Assembly (NCBI GenBank): GCA_963733935.1
Contig: CAVTEQ010000005.1
Span: 186,001 to 250,000, forward strand
DNA from: JAHFUA01 sp963733935
GTDB lineage: Bacteria > Acidobacteriota > Terriglobia > Terriglobales > Acidobacteriaceae
Direction: 5' to 3'
DNA length: 64,000 bases
Below, piece by piece: positions 55,748-64,000 of this stretch. Numbering within the stretch: the stretch's first letter is position 1; each line of letters opens with the position of its first letter. Position numbers and translations under genes: made by a program. Under the pieces are notes generated by a model. That model had not been told where the DNA came from, did not search any database, and saw nothing but the letters and a program-made list of their open reading frames with translations.

Positions 55748-56737
55748 CTAGGCAATCACCAGCTCGCCGCCGCGCTGCTTCTCGAGCTGCATGGCTTCGT
55801 CGAGCGCGCGGATGGCGCATTCCACCTGGTCGTCGCTGGGAGGCTGCGTCGTGATCCGCTGCAGCCACAGTCCGGGAGCGGTCATCAGGGCGAAGAGCGA
55901 GCCGCGATGCTTGGCAGCGTAGCGAATGATCTCGTACGACACTCCCGCGATCACCGGCAAGAGCGCAATGCGGATGGCGAAGCGCGCCCAGAACGTGGTC
56001 ACCGGAATCAGGGTGTAGAACACGATCGAGATCAGCAGCACCGTCATCAGGAAGCTGGTGCCGCAGCGCGGATGATAGGTCGAGTACTTCTGCACGGCTT
56101 CTGGCGTCAGCGGATCGCCGGACTCGTAGGCAAACACCGTCTTGTGCTCGGCCCCGTGATATTCATACACGCGGCGGATGTCCTTCCACAGCGAGATGCC
56201 CCAGATGAACAGCAGGAAGAGCGCGATGCGGATGCCGCCATCAACAAGGTTGAAGACGATCTGATTACCGAATGCCGGCGAGACCCGCTTCAGCTCCGTG
56301 GCTGCCACCAGCGGGATGAACTTGTACATGAAGACAAAGAACCCGACCGAGAACAGGACGTTGACCGCCATCACCCAGCCGCTGATCTCGACCTTCTTGT
56401 CCTGCTCCTCGCGCGGGACCGCGTCGAGCGCGACGTTGGCCGAGTAGCGCAGGGCGCGAAAGCCCAGCGACATCGCCTGCCCCAGCGTCGCCAAGCCACG
56501 CAGCACGGGCCAAGCCCAGAATTTTCGTTTTTCCGACGGCCGCTCGATAGGCTCGGAATGCGTTGCAACCTCGCCCGAGGGCCGGCGGACGGCAATCCCC
56601 CAGGCATGCGGCGAGCGCATCATTACGCCCTCGAGCACCGCTTGCCCGCCCACCAGCGCCTCATTTTCGGCGCTTTCAAGCGCAGGCAGAAGCTGCATGG
56701 CGGCGGCCAGCCGCACGAATTGTCGCCAAAAATTCAC
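55748..56737 (-). CDS. DUF1385 (YqhQ-like) membrane protein
   Basis: 329 residues. The N-terminal family signature is VGGQAVLEGVMMRSPHAWGI. Four or more transmembrane helices follow (about 125-145, 165-185, 225-245, 250-270), with EYHGAEHKTVFAYESGD and STYHPRCGTSFLM between them. The family is widespread and often lies beside prfA and prmC, as here, but its biochemical role is not established. It sits 139 bp upstream of prfA on the same strand. Confidence 0.9.
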   Translation of the reverse strand: MNFWRQFVRLAAAMQLLPALESAENEALVGGQAVLEGVMMRSPHAWGIAVRRPSGEVATHSEPIERPSEKRKFWAWPVLRGLATLGQAMSLGFRALRYSANVALDAVPREEQDKKVEISGWVMAVNVLFSVGFFVFMYKFIPLVAATELKRVSPAFGNQIVFNLVDGGIRIALFLLFIWGISLWKDIRRVYEYHGAEHKTVFAYESGDPLTPEAVQKYSTYHPRCGTSFLMTVLLISIVFYTLIPVTTFWARFAIRIALLPVIAGVSYEIIRYAAKHRGSLFALMTAPGLWLQRITTQPPSDDQVECAIRALDEAMQLEKQRGGELVIA

Positions 56738-56866
56738 TTCAGATTAGATGATGGCTGGGGAGTGCACGCTTCACCCGATATTAGAAGGTTACTGGGCACA
56801 AGGAGGGCTGTCAACGGAGGGATCAGCGCGATGGGATCGGACGACGACCCGGGACAATCCGCGGCG

Positions 56867-58237
56867 CTAGATTCCCAGCGCCTGCTGGATGGCCGCCACG
56901 ATCGAATCCGCGTAGCGGTGCATCTGCTGCTCCGATTCGGCCTCGATCATCACCCGCGCCAGGGCCTCGGTTCCGGAGTAGCGCACGACCACGCGGCCAT
57001 TGCCGTCCAGAGCCTGCTCGGCTTCGCGGATCGTGCGCGCCACCTCGGGGATTTCCATCAGCGGCTTCTTTTCGCGCACCCGTACATTCTTGATGACCTG
57101 GGGAAAGACCTTCAAATCGGCCACCAGTTCGGCCAGGCTCTTTCCGCTTCGCCCCACCATGGCCAGAACGTGCAGCGCCGTGAGCAGCCCGTCGCCGGTG
57201 GTGGCATCGCTCAAAAAAATGATGTGGCCGGACTGCTCACCGCCCAGCGTCGCGCCGCTCTTCTTCATCTCCTCCAATACATATTTGTCGCCCACCGGGG
57301 CGCGCGACATGCGGATGCCGGAGCGCTTGAGCGCCGCTTCGAGTCCCATGTTGGACATCGTGGTGGCCACCAGCAGATCGTTCCGCAAGCAGCCGGCGGC
57401 CTTCATCTCGCGCGCCGCCAGCAGCAGGACAGCGTCACCGTTGACGACCTTGCCGTTAGCATCGGCAAATAAGGCGCGATCGGCGTCGCCATCGAAGGTG
57501 ATGCCAAGATCGGCCCGGCGCTCGACCACCGCTCGCGCCACCGTTTCCGGGTAGAGCGCGCCGCAATGGTCATTGATGTTCTGCCCGTTGGGATCGCAGT
57601 GGATGAACTCGACACTCAGGTTGCCGCCCCAGCGGGCGAACACCTCGTGCGCAACCACACTGGCAGCCCCGTGAGCGCAATCCACTACAAGCTTGAGATC
57701 GCGCGACCCTGCCTCAACATTCGCGATCAGGTGCTCGACATAATCCAGCTGCAGTTCGCGACTGCCCGGCAGGCTGGAAACGGCAGGCCGGGCCGCGGAC
57801 TGTCCCCCCGATGCCTGCTCGATGCCGGCAAAAATCTCGTGCTCGATCTCGAGTTCGACCTCATCGGGGAGCTTGTAGCCGTCGGGACCGAAGACCTTGA
57901 TGCCATTGTCGGTCCAGGGATTGTGCGAGGCGGAGATGACCACGCCGGCGTCGAACTTGCGGCAGCGCGCCAGATGGGCGATCCCGGGAGTGGTGATCAC
58001 GCCCGCGCTTTCCACCTCCACGCCCTCCGCGGCCAGGCCGGCCGACACCGAATCGGCGATGGACAGGCCGGATTCGCGCGTGTCCTGTCCGATCACTACG
58101 CGGCGGCCCGCAGCCCGCGCCAAATGCCGGGCGAGCGCGCGCCCGATGGCGAAGGTAGTTTCAGGGTCGAGGGGAAAGGCGCCGGCCACGCCGCGAATGC
58201 CGTCAGTGCCGAACAGCTTTCTTTCAGTTTTCATCAT
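56867..58237 (-). CDS. glmM: Phosphoglucosamine mutase
   Basis: Interconverts glucosamine-6-phosphate and glucosamine-1-phosphate for UDP-GlcNAc and peptidoglycan synthesis. Start KLFGTDGIRGVAG; the phosphoserine loop VVISASHNPWTDNGIKVFG; the Mg site TFDGDADRALFAD; LGGEQSGHIIF; the C-terminal phosphate-binding RYSGTEALARVM. About 456 residues (ATG 58237, or ATG 58234). It forms the conserved cdaA-cdaR-glmM cluster with the two genes upstream, tying c-di-AMP synthesis to cell-wall precursor supply. Confidence 0.97.
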   Translation of the reverse strand: MMKTERKLFGTDGIRGVAGAFPLDPETTFAIGRALARHLARAAGRRVVIGQDTRESGLSIADSVSAGLAAEGVEVESAGVITTPGIAHLARCRKFDAGVVISASHNPWTDNGIKVFGPDGYKLPDEVELEIEHEIFAGIEQASGGQSAARPAVSSLPGSRELQLDYVEHLIANVEAGSRDLKLVVDCAHGAASVVAHEVFARWGGNLSVEFIHCDPNGQNINDHCGALYPETVARAVVERRADLGITFDGDADRALFADANGKVVNGDAVLLLAAREMKAAGCLRNDLLVATTMSNMGLEAALKRSGIRMSRAPVGDKYVLEEMKKSGATLGGEQSGHIIFLSDATTGDGLLTALHVLAMVGRSGKSLAELVADLKVFPQVIKNVRVREKKPLMEIPEVARTIREAEQALDGNGRVVVRYSGTEALARVMIEAESEQQMHRYADSIVAAIQQALGI

Positions 58238-58251
58238 GAAATCAAATCAAA

Positions 58252-58315
58252 CCACCGAGACGCCGAGCTGAGCAGAAAATTGACAACCCTCGGCGGACTC
58301 GGCGTCTCGGCGGTG
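58252..58315. repeat. Dyad of iterated CCGAGACGCCGAG words (family B, copy 1)
   Basis: CCACCGAGACGCCGAG at the left against CTCGGCGGACTCGGCGTCTCGGCGGTG at the right, in the gap between glmM and cdaR. Relatives at 60037-60096 and 61571-61643. Confidence 0.8.
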
Positions 58316-58372
58316 ATCAGTTGTCCTTCAATGTTCCAGCAACCCTAAGGCGCGGTGGAAAGATTATCTCAA

Positions 58373-59068
58373 TCATTTGTGGTTTTGTACGGACGGGTGC
58401 TGTCCCTCTCCCGGCAGCGGACCCATAACCACGGTCACGTGGATTTGCTCCGGCTTGAGCTCGCGCACCAGCGGGTCAGGAACATAGGCATTGGTGATAA
58501 AGCTGGCCGTGCCGTGCACGCCGCTCACGTCGATGGGGTCGGTGATGGCGGCTTCGGCCGCCCTGACCCGGGTTTCCGGGCCCACCACCGTGATCGTAGA
58601 GGGATCGGCGCTGATGCGCAGCACGCCGGAGCCAGGCTCGAAACGGCCGCTGACGCGGGGACGAATCTCGATCTGCCGAATCAGGCTGCGGTCGAAGCCG
58701 ATGCGAATCTCCGACGGCGTCACCTGCACCACCTCGATGCTGTAGGGCACGCGCACCTGGGAGGCAGTCAAATCGTAGGTGTGCTCGCCGATGCTGGAGC
58801 CGCCCAAATTAATTACCGGGTGGACGTCACTGGCGTTGAGCTGGCGGATGCGGCGCTCCGGCCCGCGCAGCCGGACCTGCGCCAGCGGAATGCCGGTGGT
58901 GGTGATCTCCAGGTGAGGCGGCATCTGGTGGAATTCGATGGGCACGCTGTAGGCGGTCTCCACCATCGGCTCGCGCGCGACCGCGGACCACAGCAGCACG
59001 GCGCAGACCAGCGCGATGATCTTCAACAGCAGATTCTGCAGCACGTAGCGCTGGAAGAAATCTTTCAC
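58373..59068 (-). CDS. YbbR-domain protein (CdaR-like regulator of diadenylate cyclase)
   Basis: 231 residues. One N-terminal transmembrane helix (LLLKIIALVCAVLLWSAVA) is followed by extracytoplasmic YbbR repeats (VPIEFHQMPPHLEITTTGIP; LRGPERRIRQLNASDVHPVI; VSGRFEPGSGVLRISADPST). CdaR proteins contact CdaA and modulate c-di-AMP output. The GTG start overlaps the cdaA stop (GTGA), so translation is coupled. Confidence 0.88.
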   Translation of the reverse strand: MKDFFQRYVLQNLLLKIIALVCAVLLWSAVAREPMVETAYSVPIEFHQMPPHLEITTTGIPLAQVRLRGPERRIRQLNASDVHPVINLGGSSIGEHTYDLTASQVRVPYSIEVVQVTPSEIRIGFDRSLIRQIEIRPRVSGRFEPGSGVLRISADPSTITVVGPETRVRAAEAAITDPIDVSGVHGTASFITNAYVPDPLVRELKPEQIHVTVVMGPLPGEGQHPSVQNHK

Positions 59069-59946
59069 GAACGCCGCTCCCGCCCGACGTCCATCCCTTG
59101 GCGCTCAAAGCCGTTGTCCGCCGCATTCTCCGCGGTGTCGCCGATGGGAGTCGGCAGCGCCGCCGGTGGCAGGTAGCGGTGCACCAGATCGCTCAGGCGC
59201 TCGCGCAACTGGTCCGCCGTCAGCTCCCGCTCAATCTGCCCGGCCACCGCCAGGCTGATGGCGCCGGTTTCTTCCGAGACGATCACCGCCACGGCGTCGG
59301 TCTCTTCGGTGATCCCGATGCCGGCGCGATGGCGGGTCCCCAGTTGCGTCGAAATGAGAGGGTTCATCGAGAGCGGAAGAAAGCAGGCAGCGGCGGCCAC
59401 CCGGTCTTTCTGCACGATCGCCGCGCCATCGTGCAGGGGCGCGCTGGGACGGAAGATGGTGGCGAGCAGGTGGTAGGAAAGCCGGGCGTCCAGCGGCACA
59501 CCGCTTTCGATGTAAGTGCGCAAGCCGATTTCCCGCTCGATCACCATCAGCGCTCCCGTCTGCTCCTGCGCGAACAGGTTGGCCGCCAGCACAATATCGT
59601 CATACGACGATTCCCGCGCCTGATGCGATGAACCGGCGAAGGTCACTTTGCGTCCCACCTTGGCCAGCGCCTGCCGAATCTCGGAGGCAAACACCACAAT
59701 CAGGGCGAAAATTGCGTACGGCAGCAGCGTGCTCACCAGCCAGTTGACCGTCCGCAGGTCTCCCAGCCGCGCCAGGTAAAAGGCAACCACCAGCACGAAC
59801 ACACCCACCAGCATCTGGTAGGCGCGGGTGCCTTTCACCAGGACGAGAAACTGGTAGATGATGATGGCCACAATGATGATGTCGAGCAGGGCAAGCACCG
59901 ACACTCGTGGCCCTAATCCCCAAAGCTGGGTGAAATTGCGCAACAC
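59065..59946 (-). CDS. cdaA: Diadenylate cyclase CdaA
   Basis: Makes c-di-AMP from two ATP at the inner membrane. 293 residues: three N-terminal helices (DIIIVAIIIYQFLVLV; YQMLVGVFVLVVAFYLA; LVSTLLPYAIFALIVVF), then a DAC domain with the catalytic DGA in PSAPLHDGAAIVQKD and the RHR in LGTRHRAGIGITEETDA. First gene of the cdaA-cdaR-glmM cluster. c-di-AMP controls K+ and osmotic balance and wall homeostasis in other bacteria. Confidence 0.96.
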   Translation of the reverse strand: MLRNFTQLWGLGPRVSVLALLDIIIVAIIIYQFLVLVKGTRAYQMLVGVFVLVVAFYLARLGDLRTVNWLVSTLLPYAIFALIVVFASEIRQALAKVGRKVTFAGSSHQARESSYDDIVLAANLFAQEQTGALMVIEREIGLRTYIESGVPLDARLSYHLLATIFRPSAPLHDGAAIVQKDRVAAAACFLPLSMNPLISTQLGTRHRAGIGITEETDAVAVIVSEETGAISLAVAGQIERELTADQLRERLSDLVHRYLPPAALPTPIGDTAENAADNGFERQGMDVGRERRS

Positions 59947-60036
59947 TGAATCTTCTCGCTGAGACCTTCTACGGAGTCCTCAAGCCGGTCAATCCATTGT
60001 AGCCCAGCTTTTTGTTGGAGACAGGGAGGAATGAAA

Positions 60037-60096
60037 ACACGGAGGACGCCGAGGCACATAACAAGAAGACATTCCTCTGCGTCCTCAGCGGTTTTG
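60037..60096. repeat. Dyad of iterated GGAGGACGCCGAGG words (family B, copy 2)
   Basis: AACACGGAGGACGCCGAGGC at the left against TCCTCTGCGTCCTCAGCGGTT at the right, loop about 20 nt; a looser match than copies 1 and 3. It ends a few bases before the xseA stop. Confidence 0.65.
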
Positions 60097-60103
60097 GTTG
60101 TTG

Positions 60104-61489
60104 TTATCCGCGTTCACCGGTGTTCTTTTCCTTGACCGTCGAGACGATCGTCCCGCGCGCCAGGCGCGCAGTTACATCCTCGCCGATGTTCACTTGTCCC
60201 GCATTTTTTACCAGTTTCCCCGCAGAATCGAACACCAGTGCGTAACCGCGATCGAGGATCTTGAGCGGCGACATCTCCTCCAGGCGCGCGCTGCTGCGCT
60301 CCCAACGAGAGCGGCGCACCAGCATGAAGCGGCGCGTCGCCGCAGCCAGCGCGGCGGTGTGGGAATCGAGGTCGCGCCGCATGGTGGCGAGTTGCCGCCG
60401 GACATCGAAGTGCCGGATGCGTGCCCCGGCTACGTCCAGGCGGCTGCGATGCTGCCGCAGCAGGCGGTGCTCGGCGCTCACCAGGCGATAAACCAGATCG
60501 TCCACACGCTGCTGGCGACGGGCGAGCGCGTCGCGCATGCGGGCGAAGGCCGCGTGCTGCGCCCATTCCGTCAACACCTGCCGCGCCATGAGGAGCCGGT
60601 AACGCGCGCCCCGCGCCAGCCTCTGCCGCAGACCGGCAACCCGCTCCTCCAGTTGATGTCGCGATTCGATCACCAGTTCGGCGGCGGCCGAGGGCGTGGG
60701 CGCGCGCAGGTCGGCGACAAAGTCGGCGATGGTGAAATCCGTTTCGTGGCCCACGGCTGAAATTATGGGGATCGTCGAGGAAGCGATGGCACGGGCCAGG
60801 CTCTCTTCGTTGAATGCCGCGAGATCTTCGATCGAGCCCCCGCCACGGGCCACGATGATCACGTCCACGTCCCGCGCGCGGTTGAAGTACTGAATGCCGG
60901 CACGCACCTCGCTGGGCGCGGCTTCTCCCTGCACCTGCGCCGGATAGATAAGGATGGGCACGCTGGCGTGGCGCCGGCGCAGGATGTTGAGCATGTCCTG
61001 AATGGCGGCGCCGCGCGGCGAAGTCACAATGCCAATGCGCCGTGGCAGCGCCGGCAGCGGCTTCTTGCGGGCGGCGTCGAAGAGCCCTTCGGCCGCGAGC
61101 TTCGCTTTGAGCTGCTCGAAGGCAAGCTGCAGCGCGCCCGCGCCTTTGGGTTCGAGATACTCGGCGCAGAGTTGCAACTCGCCGCGCGACTCATAGATGG
61201 TTACGCGGCCCCGTGCGATCACCGCCAGGCCATCGGCGGGCTTGAAGCGCAGCAGGCGCGCCGAGGAGCGGAACATCACGATCCGCAGTTGGCTGTCACC
61301 GTCTTTCAGCGTGAAGTAAAGATGCCCGGAATCGGCGGGACGGAAGTTGGAGATCTCGCCTTCCACCCACACGTCGGTATACTCGCGCTCGAGCGCCGTC
61401 CGGGCGGCGCTGACGAGGTCGGCGACCCGCCAGACCTGGCGCGCGGCTGCGATGGCGAAGGTCAGCCCAAGCTGATCGCTGGTGCCCAC
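60104..61489 (-). CDS. xseA: Exodeoxyribonuclease VII large subunit
   Basis: Degrades ssDNA in repair together with XseB. 461 residues: the N-terminal OB fold (WVEGEISNFRPADSGHLYFT), the catalytic domain with RRIGIVTSPRGAAIQDML, VIIVARGGGSIEDLAAFNEE and SAVGHETDFTIADFVADLRAPTPSAAAE, and a long C-terminal coiled coil ending DRGYALVFDSAGKLV. GTG start at 61489. The small subunit xseB is not adjacent on either side. Confidence 0.96.
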   Translation of the reverse strand: MGTSDQLGLTFAIAAARQVWRVADLVSAARTALEREYTDVWVEGEISNFRPADSGHLYFTLKDGDSQLRIVMFRSSARLLRFKPADGLAVIARGRVTIYESRGELQLCAEYLEPKGAGALQLAFEQLKAKLAAEGLFDAARKKPLPALPRRIGIVTSPRGAAIQDMLNILRRRHASVPILIYPAQVQGEAAPSEVRAGIQYFNRARDVDVIIVARGGGSIEDLAAFNEESLARAIASSTIPIISAVGHETDFTIADFVADLRAPTPSAAAELVIESRHQLEERVAGLRQRLARGARYRLLMARQVLTEWAQHAAFARMRDALARRQQRVDDLVYRLVSAEHRLLRQHRSRLDVAGARIRHFDVRRQLATMRRDLDSHTAALAAATRRFMLVRRSRWERSSARLEEMSPLKILDRGYALVFDSAGKLVKNAGQVNIGEDVTARLARGTIVSTVKEKNTGERG

Positions 61490-61528
61490 GAGCGCAGTTT
61501 ACAACGTCTTTTCGAAAAACCTCTCGCT

Positions 61529-61643
61529 GCGGATTTACGCGGATGAACGCGGATTCGAACCAACGAGACCACCGCCGAGACGCCAAGCACGCCGAGAAGC
61601 AATTTTTGTTCTTTGTCCTCGGCGTCCTCTGCGTCTCGGCGGT
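61529..61643. repeat. Two neighbouring repeat words: GCGGATTTACGCGG arm and a family B dyad (copy 3)
   Basis: 61529-61556 is a run of GCGGATTTACGCGGATGAAC type (relative of family C). 61571-61643 is ACCGCCGAGACGCCAAGCAC against CGGCGTCCTCTGCGTCTCGG, a family B dyad whose end abuts the stop codon of the aldolase-like gene. Confidence 0.75.
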
Positions 61644-62462
61644 TTATTTCACGCAATCGGCGGCCATCGCCTGCCGCTTCCACAACTCCCACGCGCGCTG
61701 ATAATTGTCGGGAATCTCTTCCCGCGCTTCCGCCGGATCGAGATAGTTGATGCTGCCGCCGAGGGCCACAGCTTGCGTCTGGAGCGTGGCATTCAGCGCC
61801 AGGTATACGCTGCGCCCGACCACGTGCGGCAGCGATGAACCTACGATTACGGCGCCGTGTCCGCGCATCAGGGCAGCCGGCTTCGCAGCCAGCGTTTCGG
61901 CCAGCGCCCGCCCGAGTGCCGGATTATGAACAAGCATCAGCATCTTCGAATCATTGCCGCGCACTTTGCGGATCTCGAACACCGGCACGCCTGCTCCCAC
62001 AAAGGCGGTCATGTGATAGAGCGGGCGCAGCGCAACCCCGGTCACCCCGAAGGGAATGAGCGAGGGCGCGTGGCTGTGCACGATAGCCTGAACGTCCGGG
62101 CGCGCGCGGTAGATTTCGCCGTGAATGAAGCGCTCGATGAACGACGGGCGGGCTGCCAGGTCGAGCGGGTTGCTATCGAGATCATATTGCTGGATGTCGG
62201 CGGCGGTGACCAGCGCGGGCGCCAGCGAGCGCGAGAGCAGATAGCGGTCGCGCGCACTGTCAGAGCGAACGCTGACGTGGCCGTAGCCATCCAGGATCCC
62301 CTGCTGCGCCAGGATGTGATTGGCGACGACCAGATCATCAAGCAACGTCGAGGGAGCTTTCGAAGCCTGCGCGGTTGCGAGCGAGGACGAGATCGCAGCA
62401 AACGCCGAAGCCCCCAGTAATGAGCCCAGCAACTGCCGACGGGTGAATCGACCAGACTCCAT
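61644..62462 (-). CDS. Class II aldolase/adducin-family protein with Tat-type signal
   Basis: 272 residues. The N-terminus SGRFTRRQLLGSLLGASAF is a twin-arginine-like signal followed by a hydrophobic stretch ending SSSLATAQA. The class II aldolase/adducin fold follows: VVANHILAQQGILDGYGHVS, IHGEIYRARPDVQAIVHSHA (catalytic Glu and the HSH zinc ligands) and MRGHGAVIVGSSL (third His). Relatives act on fuculose-, rhamnulose- or ribulose-phosphates in the cytoplasm; export is unusual and the substrate is unknown. The 53-bp gap from ilvA upstream suggests possible co-transcription. Confidence 0.85.
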   Translation of the reverse strand: MESGRFTRRQLLGSLLGASAFAAISSSLATAQASKAPSTLLDDLVVANHILAQQGILDGYGHVSVRSDSARDRYLLSRSLAPALVTAADIQQYDLDSNPLDLAARPSFIERFIHGEIYRARPDVQAIVHSHAPSLIPFGVTGVALRPLYHMTAFVGAGVPVFEIRKVRGNDSKMLMLVHNPALGRALAETLAAKPAALMRGHGAVIVGSSLPHVVGRSVYLALNATLQTQAVALGGSINYLDPAEAREEIPDNYQRAWELWKRQAMAADCVK

Positions 62463-62515
62463 AGCGGCCCTCCGCAGATTGTCGGGTGCGAATTATAACG
62501 GCGCGGGCTTGCTGC

Positions 62516-63781
62516 CTAAGTTATCCGCTCGAAGTTGTATCCCGCCGCGGTGAGAGCGGCACTGAGTTCATTGGCGTGCTTGAGGTCGCGGGCCTCCATC
62601 GTGAGGTCGATCACTGTATGGCCGAGTCGCGCGCCGTAGAAGGTGCGGTGATAGTCGGTTTCCACGATGTTGATCCGCTGCGTCGCAATCACTTCGGTCA
62701 GGCGGTGCAATGCTCCGGGGTGGTCAGGGAGCGGGATACGCAGCCGCACCAGCCTTCCGTCTTTGGCAAGACCTCGTTCGATGATGCGCGAGAGCAGGGT
62801 CACGTCCAGATTGCCGCCGGAGATCACGACGGCAGTGGTTTTCCCTGCCAGCGGAATCTTGCTGCTCAGAAGAGCTGCCACGCCGCAGGCTCCGGCGCCT
62901 TCGGAGAGCATCTTCTCGCGCTCCAGCAGGAACAAGATCGCGGCGGCGATTTCTTCTTCGTCGGCCACGATGAGGTCGTCCACATATTTCTTCACCAGCG
63001 GCAAGGTCTTCTCGCCCGCGGAGCGAACCGCAATTCCGTCAGCCACCGTGGACACGGCCGGCAAGGTGACCGGATGTCCTTCGCGCGCCGCAAGGACCAT
63101 CGAAGGGATCAGCGCCGACTGAACGCCGACCACGCGGACCGCCGGCTTGAGCGCCTTCAAGGCTACGGCCACGCCGGATATGAGCCCACCGCCCCCAACC
63201 GGGACGAGCACCACTTCAATCTCGGGAACCTGCTCGAGCAGTTCGAGGGCGATGGTTCCCTGTCCGGCGATAACGTCCTCATCGTCAAACGGATGAATAA
63301 ACGTCGCCTCACGCTTGCGGCAGTGCTCGAGCGAAGCTTCGTAGGTTTCGTCGAAGCTGGTTCCGTGGAGGACCACGTCCGCGCCGTGACTTTGCGTTGC
63401 CGACACTTTGACCAGCGGGGTGGTGAGCGGCATCCAGATCTCGGCCCGCAGCCCGAGGCGCGAGGCGTGATAGGCCACGGCTTGCGCATGGTTTCCGGCG
63501 GACGCAGTCACCAGGCCGCGCTTCCGCTCGTCGGGCGTAAGGCACAGCAGTTTGTTCAGCGCGCCGCGCTCTTTGAAGGCGCCAGTACGCTGCAGGTTTT
63601 CGAGTTTGAGAAAGACCGGACTTCCCGCCAGCCGGGAGAGAGCGTGCGAGTGCGCGCACGGTGATACCGCGATCGCCTTCCCAATGCGCTCACGCGCAGC
63701 CTGGATTCGAGCCAGAGTCACCGCGGACTCGGTCTCGCGAGATCTGCCAACGGAGGTTGCGTTGAGGACGTTTTGATCCAT
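62516..63781 (-). CDS. ilvA: Threonine ammonia-lyase with ACT domain
   Basis: PLP enzyme converting threonine to 2-oxobutanoate. 421 residues: the PLP lysine in LENLQRTGAFKERGALN, the Asn-loop ASAGNHAQAVAYHASRLG, the PLP-phosphate loop VPVGGGGLISGVAVALK and the Ser near the pyridine N in VVISGGNLDVTLLS. The C-terminal ACT domain is RIPLPDHPGALHRLTEVI. Length and the single ACT domain resemble the shorter, catabolic/biosynthetic hybrid type, so ilvA versus tdcB cannot be fully separated. Its upstream neighbour is a branched-chain amino-acid transporter gene. Confidence 0.93.
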   Translation of the reverse strand: MDQNVLNATSVGRSRETESAVTLARIQAARERIGKAIAVSPCAHSHALSRLAGSPVFLKLENLQRTGAFKERGALNKLLCLTPDERKRGLVTASAGNHAQAVAYHASRLGLRAEIWMPLTTPLVKVSATQSHGADVVLHGTSFDETYEASLEHCRKREATFIHPFDDEDVIAGQGTIALELLEQVPEIEVVLVPVGGGGLISGVAVALKALKPAVRVVGVQSALIPSMVLAAREGHPVTLPAVSTVADGIAVRSAGEKTLPLVKKYVDDLIVADEEEIAAAILFLLEREKMLSEGAGACGVAALLSSKIPLAGKTTAVVISGGNLDVTLLSRIIERGLAKDGRLVRLRIPLPDHPGALHRLTEVIATQRINIVETDYHRTFYGARLGHTVIDLTMEARDLKHANELSAALTAAGYNFERIT

Positions 63782-63831
63782 GAGCTCACCGCGGCTCGGG
63801 CACCATTGTCGGTGGTGGAACAGCAGGCTGT

Positions 63832-64000
63832 CTAGATGCCCAGGTAGGCGCGCTGCACCTCCGGATTAGCAAGCAGACGGCTGGTGGTATCTTGCAGCAC
63901 CACGCGGCCGTTTTCCAGCACGTATCCGCGTTGGGCGATGCGAAAGGCTTCCTGCGTGTTCTGCTCGACCATAAGCACAGTTGTGCCAGACGCGTTGATG
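63832..64000 (-). CDS. livF: Branched-chain amino-acid ABC transporter ATP-binding protein (LivF), C-terminal part
   Basis: Open from the window edge to the TAG at 63834-63832. The 55 codons read INASGTTVLMVEQNTQEAFR, then IAQRGYVLENGRVVLQDTTS and NPEVQRAYLGI, the exact style of the LivF C-terminus (VLLVEQN, YVLE.G.V, YLG). The Walker motifs lie outside the window. It couples ATP hydrolysis to uptake of Leu/Ile/Val or related compounds and lies 50 bp upstream of ilvA on the same strand. Confidence 0.88.
   Translation of the reverse strand, partial: INASGTTVLMVEQNTQEAFRIAQRGYVLENGRVVLQDTTSRLLANPEVQRAYLGI

Noticed and set aside
55697..57472. 591-residue plus-strand frame across DUF1385 and glmM
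   Set aside because: It is antisense to two well-recognised genes and reads as typical low-information shadow protein.
61540..61580. GGTTCGAATCC on the minus strand, resembling a tRNA T-loop
   Set aside because: The flanking bases do not form a T-stem and no acceptor, D- or anticodon stem is found; the bases belong to an iterated GCGGATTTACGCGG repeat.

Overview
The window is GC-rich, densely coded bacterial chromosome. The gene families and their order suggest a soil-type member of the Acidobacteriota (Koribacter/Terriglobales-like). Pointers are the prmC-prfA-DUF1385 and glmM-ybbR-cdaA runs, an OmpL-like porin beside an APC permease, very large secreted repeat proteins with DUF4082 modules, TPR proteins with a carboxypeptidase-regulatory-like domain, and intergenic hairpins built from iterated short words. 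The assignment rests on recognised gene content only; no search was run. No rRNA, tRNA, CRISPR array, transposase or prophage was found.

Layout. 1-5.0 kb: end of an EamA exporter, PBP1A, a broken zinc-ribbon/Sel1 membrane protein and a cold-shock protein. 5.5-12.2 kb: three exported (probable lipo-) proteins that share a duplicated leader and nearly the same signal peptide; two are histidine-phosphatase-like and one is a beta-propeller/phosphoesterase. 12.3-13.9 kb: a small AT-richer island with an HTH regulator, a divergent Nudix protein and a membrane protein, carrying three copies of the inverted repeat GTCAA-N6-TTGAC. 14-19.4 kb: a NarX/NarL-type two-component pair, aroC, def and fmt. 19.4-31.8 kb: a leader with a possible c-di-GMP-I-like aptamer, then two giant secreted proteins (polysaccharide-deacetylase-like and N,N-dimethylformamidase-like) sharing DUF4082 modules and a C-terminal domain. 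32.3-35.8 kb: porin, small membrane protein and APC permease. 35.9-38.2 kb: PP2C phosphatase, ACT protein and Ser/Thr kinase. 38.6-49.3 kb: TPR protein, queC-queE-queD (queuosine), DinG-like helicase, der, trmFO, GNAT and selB. 49.5-53.6 kb: purL, an orphan HicB and purF. 53.6-64 kb, all on the minus strand: prmC, prfA, DUF1385, glmM, cdaR/ybbR, cdaA, xseA, an exported class II aldolase-like protein, threonine ammonia-lyase and the end of livF.

Two features cut across the window. First, about twenty intergenic (and one intragenic) elements from roughly eleven sequence families share one design: a 6-10 nt word repeated with variations, usually followed by its reverse complement. Second, at least eleven single-base frame breaks fall in otherwise intact genes (zinc-ribbon/Sel1, a membrane protein, fmt, the giant protein, the porin, queC, trmFO). 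Several of these genes are normally essential or strongly conserved, and nearly all breaks are +1, so residual sequence error is as likely as real decay. Coordinates for those genes are given frame-corrected or in pieces, and the entries say which.
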